Assembly (NCBI GenBank): GCA_017503785.1
Contig: JAFVSK010000023.1
Coordinates: 1 to 64,000, forward strand
Reading direction: 5' to 3'
Length of the DNA stretch: 64,000 nt
From: Clostridia bacterium
Lineage (GTDB): Bacteria > Bacillota > Clostridia > Oscillospirales > Acutalibacteraceae
The position numbers and the translations under genes were made by a program. Below the pieces are notes generated by a model that was not told the DNA's origin, did not search any database, and saw only the letters and a list, made by a program, of their open reading frames with translations. Shown one piece after another: positions 17,582 through 28,793 of this stretch (position 1 is its first letter; every line of letters begins with the position of its first letter).

Positions 17582-19228
17582 ATGAGTGCCTTGCAAGAAT
17601 TAGCCGATTTGTTGTTCCCCAACGTCACCGAAACCCCCGACGATCTGGAACAACGCTACCCCGCACGCCAGCTTCCCGAAGGAGCACGCGTGGTGCGCAT
17701 TGCGCCTTCGCCCACGGGCTATCTGCATTTGGGTGTGCTGTTCACGGCAACTGTCAACTTCCTTACGGCACAGGCCTCCAAGGGTGTCTTTTTCTTCCGC
17801 TTGGAGGATACCGATAAAAAGCGCGAGGTAGACGGCGGCGCCGCTGATATTTTGGCAGGCTTGCGCCAATACGGCTTGGTGATCGACGAAGGCTACGAGG
17901 CTCCCGGCAAAGAAACCGGCAGCTACGGCCCCTACCGCCAAAGCGACCGCGCACCGCTGTACCACGTGTACGCCAAATCGCTGCTGCTGCAAGGCTTGGC
18001 CTATCCGTGCTTCTGCACCGCCGAAGAATTGGATGCCGTGCGTACCGGTCAAGAAGTCAAAAAGCAACGCACCGGCTACTACGGCGAATACGCCTCCTGC
18101 CGTGCACTCACACCCGAGCAGGCTATTGAAAAAATCAAAGCCGGCCAGCCCTACGTGCTGCGCCTGCGCTCCCCCGGCGACGAATCGCGCCGCGTAAAAT
18201 TTGACGACGTGATCAAGGGCACCATCGAAATGCCGGAAAACGATCAGGATATCGTGCTGCTGAAGTCCGATGGTATTCCTACCTATCACTTCGCCCATGC
18301 AGTTGACGATCACTTAATGCGCACCACCCATGTCATCCGCGGCGACGAATGGATCGCCTCGGTGCCGATCCACCTGCAGTTGTTCCGTGTGCTGGGCGTT
18401 AAGCCTCCCAAATACGCACACGTGAGCCCCATCATGAAGGAAGATAACGGCGGCAAGCGCAAGCTTTCGAAGCGCAAGGATCCCGAAGCGGCCGTGCATT
18501 TCTACGCCGAGCAGGGCTACCCTGCCGACAGTGTGCAGGAATACCTGCTCACCATCGCCAACAGCGATTATGAGGAATGGCGCCGCTGCAACGCCGACAA
18601 GCCGCGCAGCGCATTCCCCTTTAATCTCAAGAAAATGAGCGTTTCGGGTGCCTTGTTCGACTTAAACAAGCTCAACGACGTCAGCAAAAACGTCATTGCC
18701 GGCATGGATGCCGACACCGTACTGGAAGCCGTTCTGGCGTGGGCCAAAGAACAAAACCCCGCGTTTTATGAGCAATTAACGGCAGATCTCGCCTTTGCTC
18801 GCGGCATCTTCGCCATCGACCGCGGCGGCCCGAAACCGCGCAAAGATCTGTCTCGCTGGAGTGAGGTTCCGGAATACACCGCGTATTTCTTCAACCGTCC
18901 CACCGAGTATCCGTGGCCCGAGCAGCTGGCTACGGAGGACATTCGCGCCATTCTGGAAGCCTATCCCGCCGTGTACGATCCCGCGCAGGACAAGCAGGCG
19001 TGGTTCGATACCATCAAGGCGCTGTGCCCCTCGCTGGGCTTCTGCCCCGAAATTAAGGAGTACAAAAAAGATCCCGGCAGCTATAAAGGGCACGCCGGCG
19101 ATGTGAGCACCGTCATTCGCGTTGCGGTTACCGGGCGGCGGAACACCCCCGATCTATGCGGCATTATGGCGTTGCTCGGCAACGATGAGATCGCGGCGCG
19201 TTTGGCCGCTGCCGCAAAAGCGCTGTAA
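17582..19228 (+). CDS. gltX: Glutamate--tRNA ligase
   Basis: A 548-residue class I synthetase. The HIGH region is RIAPSPTGYLHLGVLF, FFFRLEDTD follows, and KLSKRKDP serves as KMSKS. It is longer than the usual bacterial GltX of about 480-490 residues, with extra sequence in the C-terminal half. ATG at 17582 has GGAGGATCCCT in front; an upstream in-frame ATG (17558) has none. It is followed after 12 bases by glnS, so this GltX may be specific for tRNA-Glu rather than also charging tRNA-Gln; that is inference. Confidence 0.93.
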   Translation: MSALQELADLLFPNVTETPDDLEQRYPARQLPEGARVVRIAPSPTGYLHLGVLFTATVNFLTAQASKGVFFFRLEDTDKKREVDGGAADILAGLRQYGLVIDEGYEAPGKETGSYGPYRQSDRAPLYHVYAKSLLLQGLAYPCFCTAEELDAVRTGQEVKKQRTGYYGEYASCRALTPEQAIEKIKAGQPYVLRLRSPGDESRRVKFDDVIKGTIEMPENDQDIVLLKSDGIPTYHFAHAVDDHLMRTTHVIRGDEWIASVPIHLQLFRVLGVKPPKYAHVSPIMKEDNGGKRKLSKRKDPEAAVHFYAEQGYPADSVQEYLLTIANSDYEEWRRCNADKPRSAFPFNLKKMSVSGALFDLNKLNDVSKNVIAGMDADTVLEAVLAWAKEQNPAFYEQLTADLAFARGIFAIDRGGPKPRKDLSRWSEVPEYTAYFFNRPTEYPWPEQLATEDIRAILEAYPAVYDPAQDKQAWFDTIKALCPSLGFCPEIKEYKKDPGSYKGHAGDVSTVIRVAVTGRRNTPDLCGIMALLGNDEIAARLAAAAKAL

Positions 19229-19240
19229 GGAGGAACTACC

Positions 19241-20926
19241 ATGGCTGAAGAACGTACCATTGCCACCGAAATGGGCGGCAACTTTATTCACGATATTATC
19301 GACGAGGAATTAAAACCCGGCGGTCGCTGTGAGGGGAAGCAGATTCACACCCGTTTTCCGCCCGAGCCGAACGGCTATCTTCACATCGGACACGCCAAAG
19401 CGATCTGCATCGACTTCGGCACTGCCGTGAAATACGGTGGCATCTGCAATCTGCGTATGGACGATACCAACCCCACGAAAGAAGACGAAGAATACGTGGA
19501 TGCCATTCAAGAGGACATTCATTGGCTCGGCTACGATTGGGATGATCGTTTCTATTTCGCATCGGATTATTTTGAAACGATGTACGATATTGCGGTATCG
19601 CTCATCAAGCGCGGCCTTGCCTATGTGTGCGAGCTGTCACCCGACGAAATGCGGGCCAACCGCGGCGATCTTACTCATCCGGCTGTCAGCCCCTATCGCG
19701 ACCGCCCCGTGGAGGAAAGCCTGGATCTGTTTGCCCGCATGCGCGCCGGTGAATTCGCCGACGGTGCCATGACCCTGCGCGCCAAGATCGACCTGGCAAG
19801 CGGCAACTTCAACATGCGCGACCCGGTTATTTACCGTATTAACCATGCACCGCATCACCGCCAAGGCGACCGCTGGTGTATCTATCCCATGTACGATTTC
19901 GCGCATCCTCTGGAGGATGCGATCGAGGGCATCACCCACTCACTGTGCTCGCTGGAATTTGAGGATCACCGCCCGTTGTACAACTGGGTGGTGGAAAACG
20001 CCGATCTGCCCGGTCAGCCGCGCCAGATCGAGTTTGCTCGCTTGAACATCAATTACACCGTCATGTCCAAGAGAAAGCTTCGTCAACTGGTAGAGGAGGG
20101 CTTTGTTTCCGGCTGGGACGATCCGCGTATGCCCACGCTGCGCGGCTTGCGCCGCCGCGGCTACACGCCTGCTTCCATCCGCAATTTCATTGAGCGCGTT
20201 GGCGTTGCCAAGGTGCCCAGCACCGTGGAGGTGGCACTTCTGGAGCATTGCCTGCGTGAAGACCTGAACGAAAATGCCACTCGCGCCATGGCGGTGCTGC
20301 ATCCCGTAAAGCTCACCATCACCAACTATCCCGAGGGTGAAAGCGAAACCTTTGCTATGGAAAATCATCCCTCCTACCCCGAGCGCGGCACGCACCCCGT
20401 AACGTTCTCACGTTCGCTGTGGGTGGAGCAGGATGACTTTATGGAAGAGCCGGTTAAGGGTTATTTCCGCTTGTTCCCCGGCAACGAGGTGCGCTTGAAA
20501 TCCGCCTACGTGGTGCGTTGCACCGGCTGTGTGAAGGACGAGCAGGGCAACGTGGTGGAAATCCTTGCCACCTACGATCCCGAAACCCGCGGCGGCAACA
20601 CACCCGACGGTCGCAAGGTGCGCGGCACCATTCATTGGGTGGATGCCCAAACCGCCAAGGATGCCGAGGTGCGCCTGTACAGCTCGCTGTTCAACGATGC
20701 TGAGCCCGAAGGCGGCGACAAGAGCTTCCTCGATTGCCTCAACGAGGCTTCACTGGAAACGCTGACGAACTGCAAGGTGGAGGCATCCATTCTCCCCGCC
20801 GAAGCGCCTGCTTCGTTCCAGTTCCTGCGATTGGGCTACTTCTGCATCGACAGCGTAAACAGCACCGCCGAGCATCCGGTATTTAACCGCTCGGTATCGC
20901 TGAAAGACAGCTTCAACAAAAAATAA
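19241..20926 (+). CDS. glnS: Glutamine--tRNA ligase
   Basis: A 561-residue GlnS that attaches glutamine directly to tRNA-Gln. It has [19 protein letters not shown] (HIGH), MDDTNPTKE, the [19 protein letters not shown] block (KMSKS) and the C-terminal beta-barrel anticodon domain. Many Firmicutes lack GlnS and amidate Glu-tRNA-Gln with GatCAB, so its presence here is noteworthy. TAAGGAGGAACTACC precedes the ATG. Operon with gltX. Confidence 0.96.
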   Translation: MAEERTIATEMGGNFIHDIIDEELKPGGRCEGKQIHTRFPPEPNGYLHIGHAKAICIDFGTAVKYGGICNLRMDDTNPTKEDEEYVDAIQEDIHWLGYDWDDRFYFASDYFETMYDIAVSLIKRGLAYVCELSPDEMRANRGDLTHPAVSPYRDRPVEESLDLFARMRAGEFADGAMTLRAKIDLASGNFNMRDPVIYRINHAPHHRQGDRWCIYPMYDFAHPLEDAIEGITHSLCSLEFEDHRPLYNWVVENADLPGQPRQIEFARLNINYTVMSKRKLRQLVEEGFVSGWDDPRMPTLRGLRRRGYTPASIRNFIERVGVAKVPSTVEVALLEHCLREDLNENATRAMAVLHPVKLTITNYPEGESETFAMENHPSYPERGTHPVTFSRSLWVEQDDFMEEPVKGYFRLFPGNEVRLKSAYVVRCTGCVKDEQGNVVEILATYDPETRGGNTPDGRKVRGTIHWVDAQTAKDAEVRLYSSLFNDAEPEGGDKSFLDCLNEASLETLTNCKVEASILPAEAPASFQFLRLGYFCIDSVNSTAEHPVFNRSVSLKDSFNKK

Positions 20927-20939
20927 ACCACACAAAAAC

Positions 20940-20976
20940 AACCGCCCAAGCACAGCCGTGCTTGGGCGGTTTCTTT
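20940..20976. terminator. Bidirectional terminator
   Basis: Thirteen-plus base-pair stem (ACCGCCCAAGCAC and its complement) with AGCC loop, then TTCTTTATT, between convergent glnS and the YesL gene. Confidence 0.88.
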
Positions 20977-20983
20977 ATTGCTT

Positions 20984-21916
20984 TTAAATTGTGCCATCCT
21001 CGTCGGCGTTGCTTTTGCCGTGCAGCTTCTTGCTGCGGCGCAGCTCGTCGGCACCGTACTGTTTCGGGATCACCGGCGTTTCACGCTCACGCTGCGGAGC
21101 GTCGGTGAAAATGGGTTCCTCCTGCGCGGCTGCAGTCGGCTCCTCCGCCTCCAGATTTAGGTCGCGGCGCTTTTCAATATCCTCATCGGGATGCTCCTCG
21201 TAATACGGATCAATGATCGCCTTTTTTACCAGCGGGAACACCGTGAACTGGATCATGAACGAACGGAACGCCGGATATACCAGTACGTACAGCGGAATCA
21301 AAATACCCAGCGCAATGTGATCGAAAAACCAAAACGCCAGCACGGCAATCACGGTGAAGGCCACCTGTACCAGCGTAAGAAGAAGGTTCTGTTTTACGCC
21401 GCCGGCAGCAAACAGCACGCTGTTTTTCAAGATCTGTTTGAACGACATTTTAAACGTGATGATCTGCAAATACACGTAATAGAACGTAAAGGTAACCATG
21501 GCGGTAACAAACAGCGCAACTGCCAACGGAATGATAGTACCAAACGACATTTCGGCACTGGTCCACACGCCCATAAAGTAGAAGTACAGGCTGTAGCCGC
21601 AAGCGATCGACACGATCAGCTCCAACAAACCAAATGCCAAGCCCTGCTTCCAATTTTTCTTGATGGTATCAAAGAAATCCGACGGCAGGAACACGTGCTT
21701 CTCACGTGAGTATTGGCGAGTAACGTAGGTTAAACCCACCTGCGCCAAACCGCGCGTTACGATCGGAAGCGAGATCAACACGTACAGCAGGTTCGCCACC
21801 ATCAGCTTCCAAAATTTTCGAAAATACAGCTCGAAAAACTTAAAAAACGCTTTCTTTTCGGGCTCGTTTTTAGACACGCCCGGTCCGGGATTGTTGTAAC
21901 CGCCAAACAGACCCAT
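20984..21916 (-). CDS. DUF624 (YesL-like) membrane protein
   Basis: A 310-residue membrane protein with about five hydrophobic segments. The N-terminal FFKFFELYFRKFWKLMVANLLY and the LPIVTRGLAQVGLTYVTRQY pattern are typical of DUF624/YesL, a family of unknown function often near sugar-uptake genes. The C-terminal 90 residues are charged and rich in Glu, Asp and Arg and look disordered. ATG 21916 has AAAGGAG in front. It follows the SpoIIM-like gene by 19 bases. No function assigned. Confidence 0.75.
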   Translation of the reverse strand: MGLFGGYNNPGPGVSKNEPEKKAFFKFFELYFRKFWKLMVANLLYVLISLPIVTRGLAQVGLTYVTRQYSREKHVFLPSDFFDTIKKNWKQGLAFGLLELIVSIACGYSLYFYFMGVWTSAEMSFGTIIPLAVALFVTAMVTFTFYYVYLQIITFKMSFKQILKNSVLFAAGGVKQNLLLTLVQVAFTVIAVLAFWFFDHIALGILIPLYVLVYPAFRSFMIQFTVFPLVKKAIIDPYYEEHPDEDIEKRRDLNLEAEEPTAAAQEEPIFTDAPQRERETPVIPKQYGADELRRSKKLHGKSNADEDGTI

Positions 21917-21935
21917 AATCATACTCCTTTTTACA

Positions 21936-22541
21936 TCAGCGTAACCAATTTGAACATACCAAACGCATTCCCACGTCCAGTGCACCTGCACCAAGCAGAA
22001 TAAGCAGCAGCACCGCAAACCGCAGCGCATACAACCGAAACTCTTGCCACAATCCTCCGCAATGTGCCGATCGCGGCAACAAGGAGGTTGCAAATCGCAA
22101 CGACATGCGCAGCCCCTCCGAGGCACCCATCAGCAACGCCACCGCTTCCATTACCGAATGAGGCAACAACACGACCGCCGCCACCGCTGCACCAAACCAA
22201 CCGTCGGCGTAACAACAGGCTTGTGTGAGCCCAAAACCGATTCCCCAAAACACGGGAACCGCCAAAACAATGGGTGCACCGCAGGCGGAAAGCCCTGCCG
22301 TGAATAAAATTGCCAACAACACAAGCGGTTGGAAGCACGAACTGAAAAATTGCGAAAACACCGGCCCCACTCCTGCAGGGATGGGGCGAATGGGCAACCA
22401 CGCGGCCCACGCGCTCGTGCGCACACCGACATAGAGCAGTAGCCCGCAAACGCACCCCAGCGTGGGTAGCAGCAAAAATAGCAACAATCGGCGATTATCG
22501 CCGATAAATCGTTTGAGGGCGGTTGTCCGTTTTCGCTTCAT
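21936..22541 (-). CDS. SpoIIM-like (DUF95) integral membrane protein
   Basis: A 201-residue protein with five hydrophobic segments after a basic N-terminus. The segment order and the motif AVVLLPHSVMEAVALLMGASEGLR resemble the SpoIIM family, whose LLPHxxxE motif is conserved. In Bacillus SpoIIM helps remodel septal peptidoglycan during engulfment. The ATG at 22541 has GGAGGAATGTACC in front; an upstream in-frame extension to 22787 would cross a terminator. It could be a SpoIIM relative with a non-sporulation role. Confidence 0.62.
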   Translation of the reverse strand: MKRKRTTALKRFIGDNRRLLLFLLLPTLGCVCGLLLYVGVRTSAWAAWLPIRPIPAGVGPVFSQFFSSCFQPLVLLAILFTAGLSACGAPIVLAVPVFWGIGFGLTQACCYADGWFGAAVAAVVLLPHSVMEAVALLMGASEGLRMSLRFATSLLPRSAHCGGLWQEFRLYALRFAVLLLILLGAGALDVGMRLVCSNWLR

Positions 22542-22600
22542 GGTACATTCCTCCGTTTCGCTTACCGCATTGTATGCGAAACAAGAGAAAACTATGACAA

Positions 22601-22629
22601 ACCAAAACGGGGCGGATCGCTCCGCCCCG
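22601..22629 (-). terminator. Terminator after the TIGR04086 gene
   Basis: Stem CGGGGCGGA with TCGC loop and complementary arm (22608-22629), followed on the minus strand by TTTTGGTTTG. It separates the yajC unit from the SpoIIM-like/YesL unit. Confidence 0.82.
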
Positions 22630-22636
22630 GTCGAAT

Positions 22637-23032
22637 TTACCTCCGCCCTACATTGACACCCAAAATGCCGCCGAGGGCACCGCCGCCAACCGTTAAGGCG
22701 AGCTTTAAAAACAATGTGGTTCCGCGGATCTCCCGCATAACCGCAAGGCCGATAACGGCTACCACCAAAAACAAAAGCAACCCACAAGCGGCACCGTAAA
22801 GCAAGCCACGCTCACGCGAAAGGCGTGCAGTAACGAAACCGCCCACCAGCGCCGCCACGGCTAAAACACCCATAGCCATCGGCGTTACCACCGCCGCGGG
22901 CACTTGCACAAGCGCCATCACAGCAGCTGTCGCCAGCATGAGCAGCAGCCCCACGCCAACACCCGCGCCGACACCGACTAACAAGGGGCGTATGCGGCTT
23001 CCTACCGTGCTTCGTTCTTTGTTTTTGTTCAT
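22637..23032 (-). CDS. TIGR04086-family four-helix membrane protein
   Basis: A 131-residue protein with four hydrophobic, glycine-rich segments. The pattern GGFVTARLSRERGLLYGAACGLLL, the C-terminal GGGALGGILGVN and the position next to yajC match TIGR04086 proteins of Clostridia and Bacilli. Function unknown. ATG at 23032 has GGAGGG six bases upstream; another ATG two codons earlier abuts the ribosome binding site. Confidence 0.8.
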   Translation of the reverse strand: MNKNKERSTVGSRIRPLLVGVGAGVGVGLLLMLATAAVMALVQVPAAVVTPMAMGVLAVAALVGGFVTARLSRERGLLYGAACGLLLFLVVAVIGLAVMREIRGTTLFLKLALTVGGGALGGILGVNVGRR

Positions 23033-23110
23033 TGCCATCCCTCCGCATCCAGATCAGATCACATCATCACTGTATGTGGCGGATGCCAAAAATAGTACCG
23101 TTACGGACGA

Positions 23111-23497
23111 TTAGATATCGTCATCGTCGTCATCGTCGTCGGCGGGAGCATCGTGCACGGTGTCGCAGCTCTGCAGCGCCCACTTTTTAATGGTCATCTT
23201 GCTGCGATCGGCACCGGTTTCGATAACCAGCGTATCCTCTTTAATGCTAAGAACGCGGCCGCAAATACCGCCGATGGTGGTGATCTCATCGCCAACGCGA
23301 AGATTCTCACGCATCTGCTGTTCTTCCTTCTGCTTCTTTTTCTGCGGACGGATCATCATGAAATACATCAGCACAAAAATGAGAATGAGCGGCAAAAACG
23401 AACCGATGGTACCCAACAGGTTACCACCTGCGGCGCCGTTGGCTGCCGTGGTTGCTGCAGCCGTGGTATCGGCTGCCAAAGCGACAAAATTGAACAT
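23111..23497 (-). CDS. yajC: Preprotein translocase accessory subunit YajC
   Basis: A 128-residue YajC with one membrane helix (about 31-47), the family hallmark MMIRPQKKKQKEEQQM and a small SH3-like domain (GDEITTIGGICGRVLSI). It associates with SecDF-YajC to aid protein export. The C-terminus is an unusual run of eight aspartates before the final isoleucine. AGGTGTTTC and a dedicated promoter precede it; the neighbouring tgt and queA are the usual partners. Confidence 0.94.
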   Translation of the reverse strand: MFNFVALAADTTAAATTAANGAAGGNLLGTIGSFLPLILIFVLMYFMMIRPQKKKQKEEQQMRENLRVGDEITTIGGICGRVLSIKEDTLVIETGADRSKMTIKKWALQSCDTVHDAPADDDDDDDDI

Positions 23498-23526
23498 AGT
23501 GAAACACCTCCAAAGTAATCTTTAAT

Positions 23527-23555
23527 ATTATACCGAACTTTGCACCGCTGTGCAA
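23527..23555 (-). promoter_or_regulatory. Promoter of yajC with palindrome over the -35
   Basis: Minus-strand TTGCAC (23550-23555), a 17-base spacer and TATAAT (23527-23532). The -35 is one arm of a perfect palindrome, TTGCAC-CGCT-GTGCAA (23540-23555), so a regulator could bind there. Confidence 0.65.
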
Positions 23556-23589
23556 GTCCTAATACCGAAAAAATATAAAAAGTTTACAA

Positions 23590-25768
<2,179 letters not shown>

Positions 25769-25810
25769 TAAAAATCGTACTCCGTTGCAGGCTTTCCCTG
25801 CCTTGAATTA

Positions 25811-25839
25811 TTGACAACTCTATCTCTTAATGCTACAAT
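25811..25839 (+). promoter_or_regulatory. Promoter of asd-dapA-dapB
   Basis: Consensus TTGACA (25811-25816), a 17-base spacer and TACAAT (25834-25839), 67 bases before the asd ATG. The leader is too short for a lysine riboswitch. Confidence 0.8.
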
Positions 25840-25858
25840 AGGAACAGAGAAAAGTCAA
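25830..25858 (-). promoter_or_regulatory. Promoter of queA-tgt, overlapping the asd promoter
   Basis: Minus-strand TTGACT (25853-25858), a 17-base spacer and TAGCAT (25830-25835). Its -10 overlaps the asd -10 by two bases on the opposite strand, so the two promoters face outward across the same DNA. Confidence 0.55.
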
Positions 25859-25906
25859 GTAAATCTCACTTCTCACACCAAATTTCCCCGAAAGGAATGC
25901 TTTACT

Positions 25907-26983
25907 ATGAAAACCTATAACGTCGGTATTATCGGCTGTACCGGTATGGTCGGTCAGCGGTTTGCCACCCTGCTTGCGGAGCATCCGTGGTTCAAGGTCA
26001 GCGTGCTGGCCGCCAGCCCCCGCTCGGCAGGAAAAACCTACGAAGAGGCTGTAGGCAACCGTTGGGCAATGACTGTTCCCATGCCCGAATCCCTCAAAGC
26101 CATGACGGTGTACGACGCTTCTAACGTTGAGGAAGTTGCCGCAAAAGCCGACTTTGTCTTCTGTGCCGTGGATATGAAAAAAGATGAGATCCGCGCACTG
26201 GAAGAAACCTACGCCAAGGCCGAGTGCCCTGTGGTGTCCAACAACAGCGCCCACCGCGGCACGCCCGATGTTCCGATGATCATTCCGGAACTCAACGCCG
26301 ATCACGTGGAGGTTATTCCCTACCAGCGCAAGCGCTTGGGCACCAAGCGCGGCTTTGTGGCCGTTAAGTCCAATTGCTCGCTGCAGAGCTACGTGCCGGC
26401 CCTGTATCCGTTGTCGAAATTCGGCATCACCAAGTCGCTCGTGTGCACCTATCAGGCCATCTCGGGCGCCGGCAAAACGTTTGAGCGTTGGCCCGAAATG
26501 GTCGACAACCTCATCCCCTACATCGGCGGCGAGGAAGAAAAATCCGAGCAAGAACCGCTGAAGATCTGGGGTCGCGTGGAAAACGGCGTGATCGTACCGG
26601 CCAAGGCTCCCGCCTTCACGGCGCAGTGCCTGCGCGTACCGGTAACCGACGGCCACTTTGCCGCCGTATTCTGCTCGTTCGAAAAGAAGCCCACCAAGGA
26701 AGAAATTTTGGAAACCTGGGCTTCCTTCCGCGGCCGTGCGCAGGAGCTTGATCTCCCCAGTGCTCCCAAGCAGTTCCTGCATTATTTTGAAGAAGATAAC
26801 ATGCCCCAAACCCGCCTGCATCGCGGCTTAGAGGGCGGCATGGCCATTTCTCTGGGCCGTCTGCGTGAGGATACGCAGTACGATTATAAGTTTGTCGGTC
26901 TGTCGCACAACACGCTGCGCGGCGCTGCGGGCGGTGCCGTTCTGCTGGCCGAGCTGCTGTGCGCCGAAGGGTATATGGACTGA
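25907..26983 (+). CDS. asd: Aspartate-semialdehyde dehydrogenase (archaeal/fungal-type clade)
   Basis: A 358-residue enzyme reducing aspartyl-phosphate to aspartate semialdehyde with NADPH. The NADP loop GCTGMVGQRF, ASPRSAGKTYEEA, the active cysteine in KSNCSLQSY, and GLSHNTLRGAAGGAVLLAEL place it in the longer archaeal/fungal-like clade rather than the common short bacterial one. ATG 25907 follows GAAAGGAATGC. First gene of asd-dapA-dapB, supplying lysine and diaminopimelate for peptidoglycan. Confidence 0.94.
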   Translation: MKTYNVGIIGCTGMVGQRFATLLAEHPWFKVSVLAASPRSAGKTYEEAVGNRWAMTVPMPESLKAMTVYDASNVEEVAAKADFVFCAVDMKKDEIRALEETYAKAECPVVSNNSAHRGTPDVPMIIPELNADHVEVIPYQRKRLGTKRGFVAVKSNCSLQSYVPALYPLSKFGITKSLVCTYQAISGAGKTFERWPEMVDNLIPYIGGEEEKSEQEPLKIWGRVENGVIVPAKAPAFTAQCLRVPVTDGHFAAVFCSFEKKPTKEEILETWASFRGRAQELDLPSAPKQFLHYFEEDNMPQTRLHRGLEGGMAISLGRLREDTQYDYKFVGLSHNTLRGAAGGAVLLAELLCAEGYMD

Positions 26984-27009
26984 TAACACATTTCCAAGGA
27001 GGTCAACGT

Positions 27010-27897
27010 ATGAGTAAACCGGCAATCTTTACCGGCGCGGGCGTGGCGCTCGTCACCCCTATGCATCCGGACGGAAGTATCAATTTTGAAAAATACCGCG
27101 AACTCATTGATTTCCAAATTGAAAACGGCACCGACGCGATCATCGCCGTCGGCACCACGGGCGAAGCCTCCACGCTGGATAACGACGAGCATCTGGAAGC
27201 CATCCGCGTGGCGGTCGAGCACACCAAGGGCCGTGTTCCCGTCATTGCCGGCACCGGTTCCAACAACACGCGGCAGGCGATTTACATGTCCACCCGCTCA
27301 AAAGAACTGGGCGCCGACGGCTTGCTGCTCGTCACCCCCTACTACAACAAAACCTCGCAGCGCGGCTTGATTGCGCACTACACTGCCATCGCCAAGGCGG
27401 TCGATCTGCCCATGATCTTATACAACGTGCCCACGCGCACCGGGTTGAACTTAAAACCCGAAACGGTGGCCGAGCTGTATAAGCTGCCCCAGATCAACGC
27501 CGTTAAGCAGGCCAGCAGCAATTTCTCCGAAACCACCATTTTGGCCTCGCTGTGCGATATTCCCATCTATTCCGGCAACGACGATCTCATCGTTCCCACG
27601 CTGGCGCTGGGCGGCAAGGGCGTTATTTCGGTGCTGTCCAACGTGGCTCCCCGCGCCGTACACGATCTGTGTGCTTCGTGGTTTGCCGGCAACACCGAAG
27701 AAAGCCTGAAGCTGCAGCTGCAGTATTTAGATCTTGCTAACGCCCTGTTCACCGACGTGAACCCCATCCCCGTCAAGGAAGCACTGAATATGATGGGCTT
27801 CGAGGTCGGCCAATGCCGACTCCCCCTGTACGATATGGAGCCTGCTGCTAAAGAAAAGCTGCGCGCCGTGCTGCAGCGGTATGATCTTATCAAGTAA
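27010..27897 (+). CDS. dapA: 4-hydroxy-tetrahydrodipicolinate synthase
   Basis: A 295-residue TIM-barrel enzyme condensing pyruvate with aspartate semialdehyde. It has VGTTGEASTL (substrate loop), LLVTPYYNKTSQRGL, YNVPTRTG (catalytic Tyr) and INAVKQAS (Schiff-base Lys). AAGGAGGTCAACGT precedes the ATG at 27010. It lies 26 bases after asd. Confidence 0.97.
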   Translation: MSKPAIFTGAGVALVTPMHPDGSINFEKYRELIDFQIENGTDAIIAVGTTGEASTLDNDEHLEAIRVAVEHTKGRVPVIAGTGSNNTRQAIYMSTRSKELGADGLLLVTPYYNKTSQRGLIAHYTAIAKAVDLPMILYNVPTRTGLNLKPETVAELYKLPQINAVKQASSNFSETTILASLCDIPIYSGNDDLIVPTLALGGKGVISVLSNVAPRAVHDLCASWFAGNTEESLKLQLQYLDLANALFTDVNPIPVKEALNMMGFEVGQCRLPLYDMEPAAKEKLRAVLQRYDLIK

Positions 27898-27909
27898 AGG
27901 ATTGTTTGT

Positions 27910-28662
27910 ATGACCAAGCTGATCGTTTGCGGTTGTAACGGTAAAATGGGCCGTGCCATCACGGCATGTGTAAAAGAACGGCCCGATTGCGAAATCGTGG
28001 CCGGGTTCGACCGTAACACCGATTCTCCCGCCGGATTTCCTGTGTATGCCAATCCGCAAAACTGCAACGTTTCCGCCGACGTTGTGATTGATTTTTCGCA
28101 CCCCTCTGCCCTGCCCGACGTACTGCGTTACGCCGAGCAGCACGGTATGGGCGCCGTGATCGCCACCACCGGCTTGTCCGAAGAAGATCGCGCCTTAATT
28201 CGCGACACCGCCAAGCGTATTCCCGTGTTTTTCAGCGCCAACATGTCGCTGGGTGTGAGCCTGCTGGCCGAGCTTGCCAAAAAGGCTGCCGCCATTCTCG
28301 GCGGTTCGTTTGACGTGGAGATCATTGAAAAGCATCACAATCAGAAGATCGATGCCCCCTCCGGCACCGCGTTGATGCTGGGTGAGGCTGTTGCGGAGGG
28401 GCTGCCCTACGCTCCCAAATCTGTGTACGATCGCCACGCCGTGCGTGAAAAGCGCGACCCTCACGAGATCGGTTACAGCTCGGTGCGCGGCGGCACCATT
28501 GTGGGTGAACACGAAATTCTGTTTGCCGGGCACGATGAATGTATCAGCTTAACGCATACGGCTATGTCAAAAGAAATTTTTGCCGCCGGCGCGGTCAGCG
28601 CCGCCGCTTTCCTGGTCGGCAAGCCCGCCGGGCTGTACACCATGAAAGACCTGATGGCGTAA
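27910..28662 (+). CDS. dapB: 4-hydroxy-tetrahydrodipicolinate reductase
   Basis: A 250-residue NAD(P)H enzyme, the next step after DapA. The nucleotide loop is CGCNGKMGRAI, ATTGLSEED follows, and the signature EIIEKHHNQKIDAPSGTAL carries the catalytic His-His-x-x-Lys. It lies 12 bases after dapA and is the last gene of the operon; a strong terminator follows. Confidence 0.97.
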   Translation: MTKLIVCGCNGKMGRAITACVKERPDCEIVAGFDRNTDSPAGFPVYANPQNCNVSADVVIDFSHPSALPDVLRYAEQHGMGAVIATTGLSEEDRALIRDTAKRIPVFFSANMSLGVSLLAELAKKAAAILGGSFDVEIIEKHHNQKIDAPSGTALMLGEAVAEGLPYAPKSVYDRHAVREKRDPHEIGYSSVRGGTIVGEHEILFAGHDECISLTHTAMSKEIFAAGAVSAAAFLVGKPAGLYTMKDLMA

Positions 28663-28674
28663 TTCCTAAAACAC

Positions 28675-28715
28675 AAAAAAGCGGAGAAAGACGGTTGTCT
28701 TTCTCCGCTTTTTTT
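28675..28715 (+). terminator. Terminator of the asd-dapA-dapB operon (copy 1 of a repeat)
   Basis: Stem GCGGAGAAAGAC with GGTT loop and complementary arm, flanked by A-run and T-run. The 38-base core at 28677-28714 is identical to 29817-29854. Confidence 0.93.
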
Positions 28716-28733
28716 ACAGTTTTGTAATAACTA

Positions 28734-28763
28734 TTGACGACCATTTTTTCCTTGCTATATAAT
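28734..28763 (+). promoter_or_regulatory. Promoter of the WG-repeat lipoprotein gene
   Basis: TTGACG (28734-28739), an 18-base spacer and TATAAT (28758-28763), 31 bases before the ATG at 28794. Confidence 0.7.
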
Positions 28764-28793
28764 GGAAACAGGAGCTACAAGGGAGGCGCTTTT

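Noticed and set aside
25840-25906. Lysine riboswitch before asd
   Set aside because: Only about 65 bases separate the promoter -10 and the ATG; a lysine riboswitch needs about 170 and no conserved core is seen.
25820-26821. 333-codon open frame antisense to asd
   Set aside because: Shadow of the asd coding strand; Gly/His/Val-rich translation without motifs.
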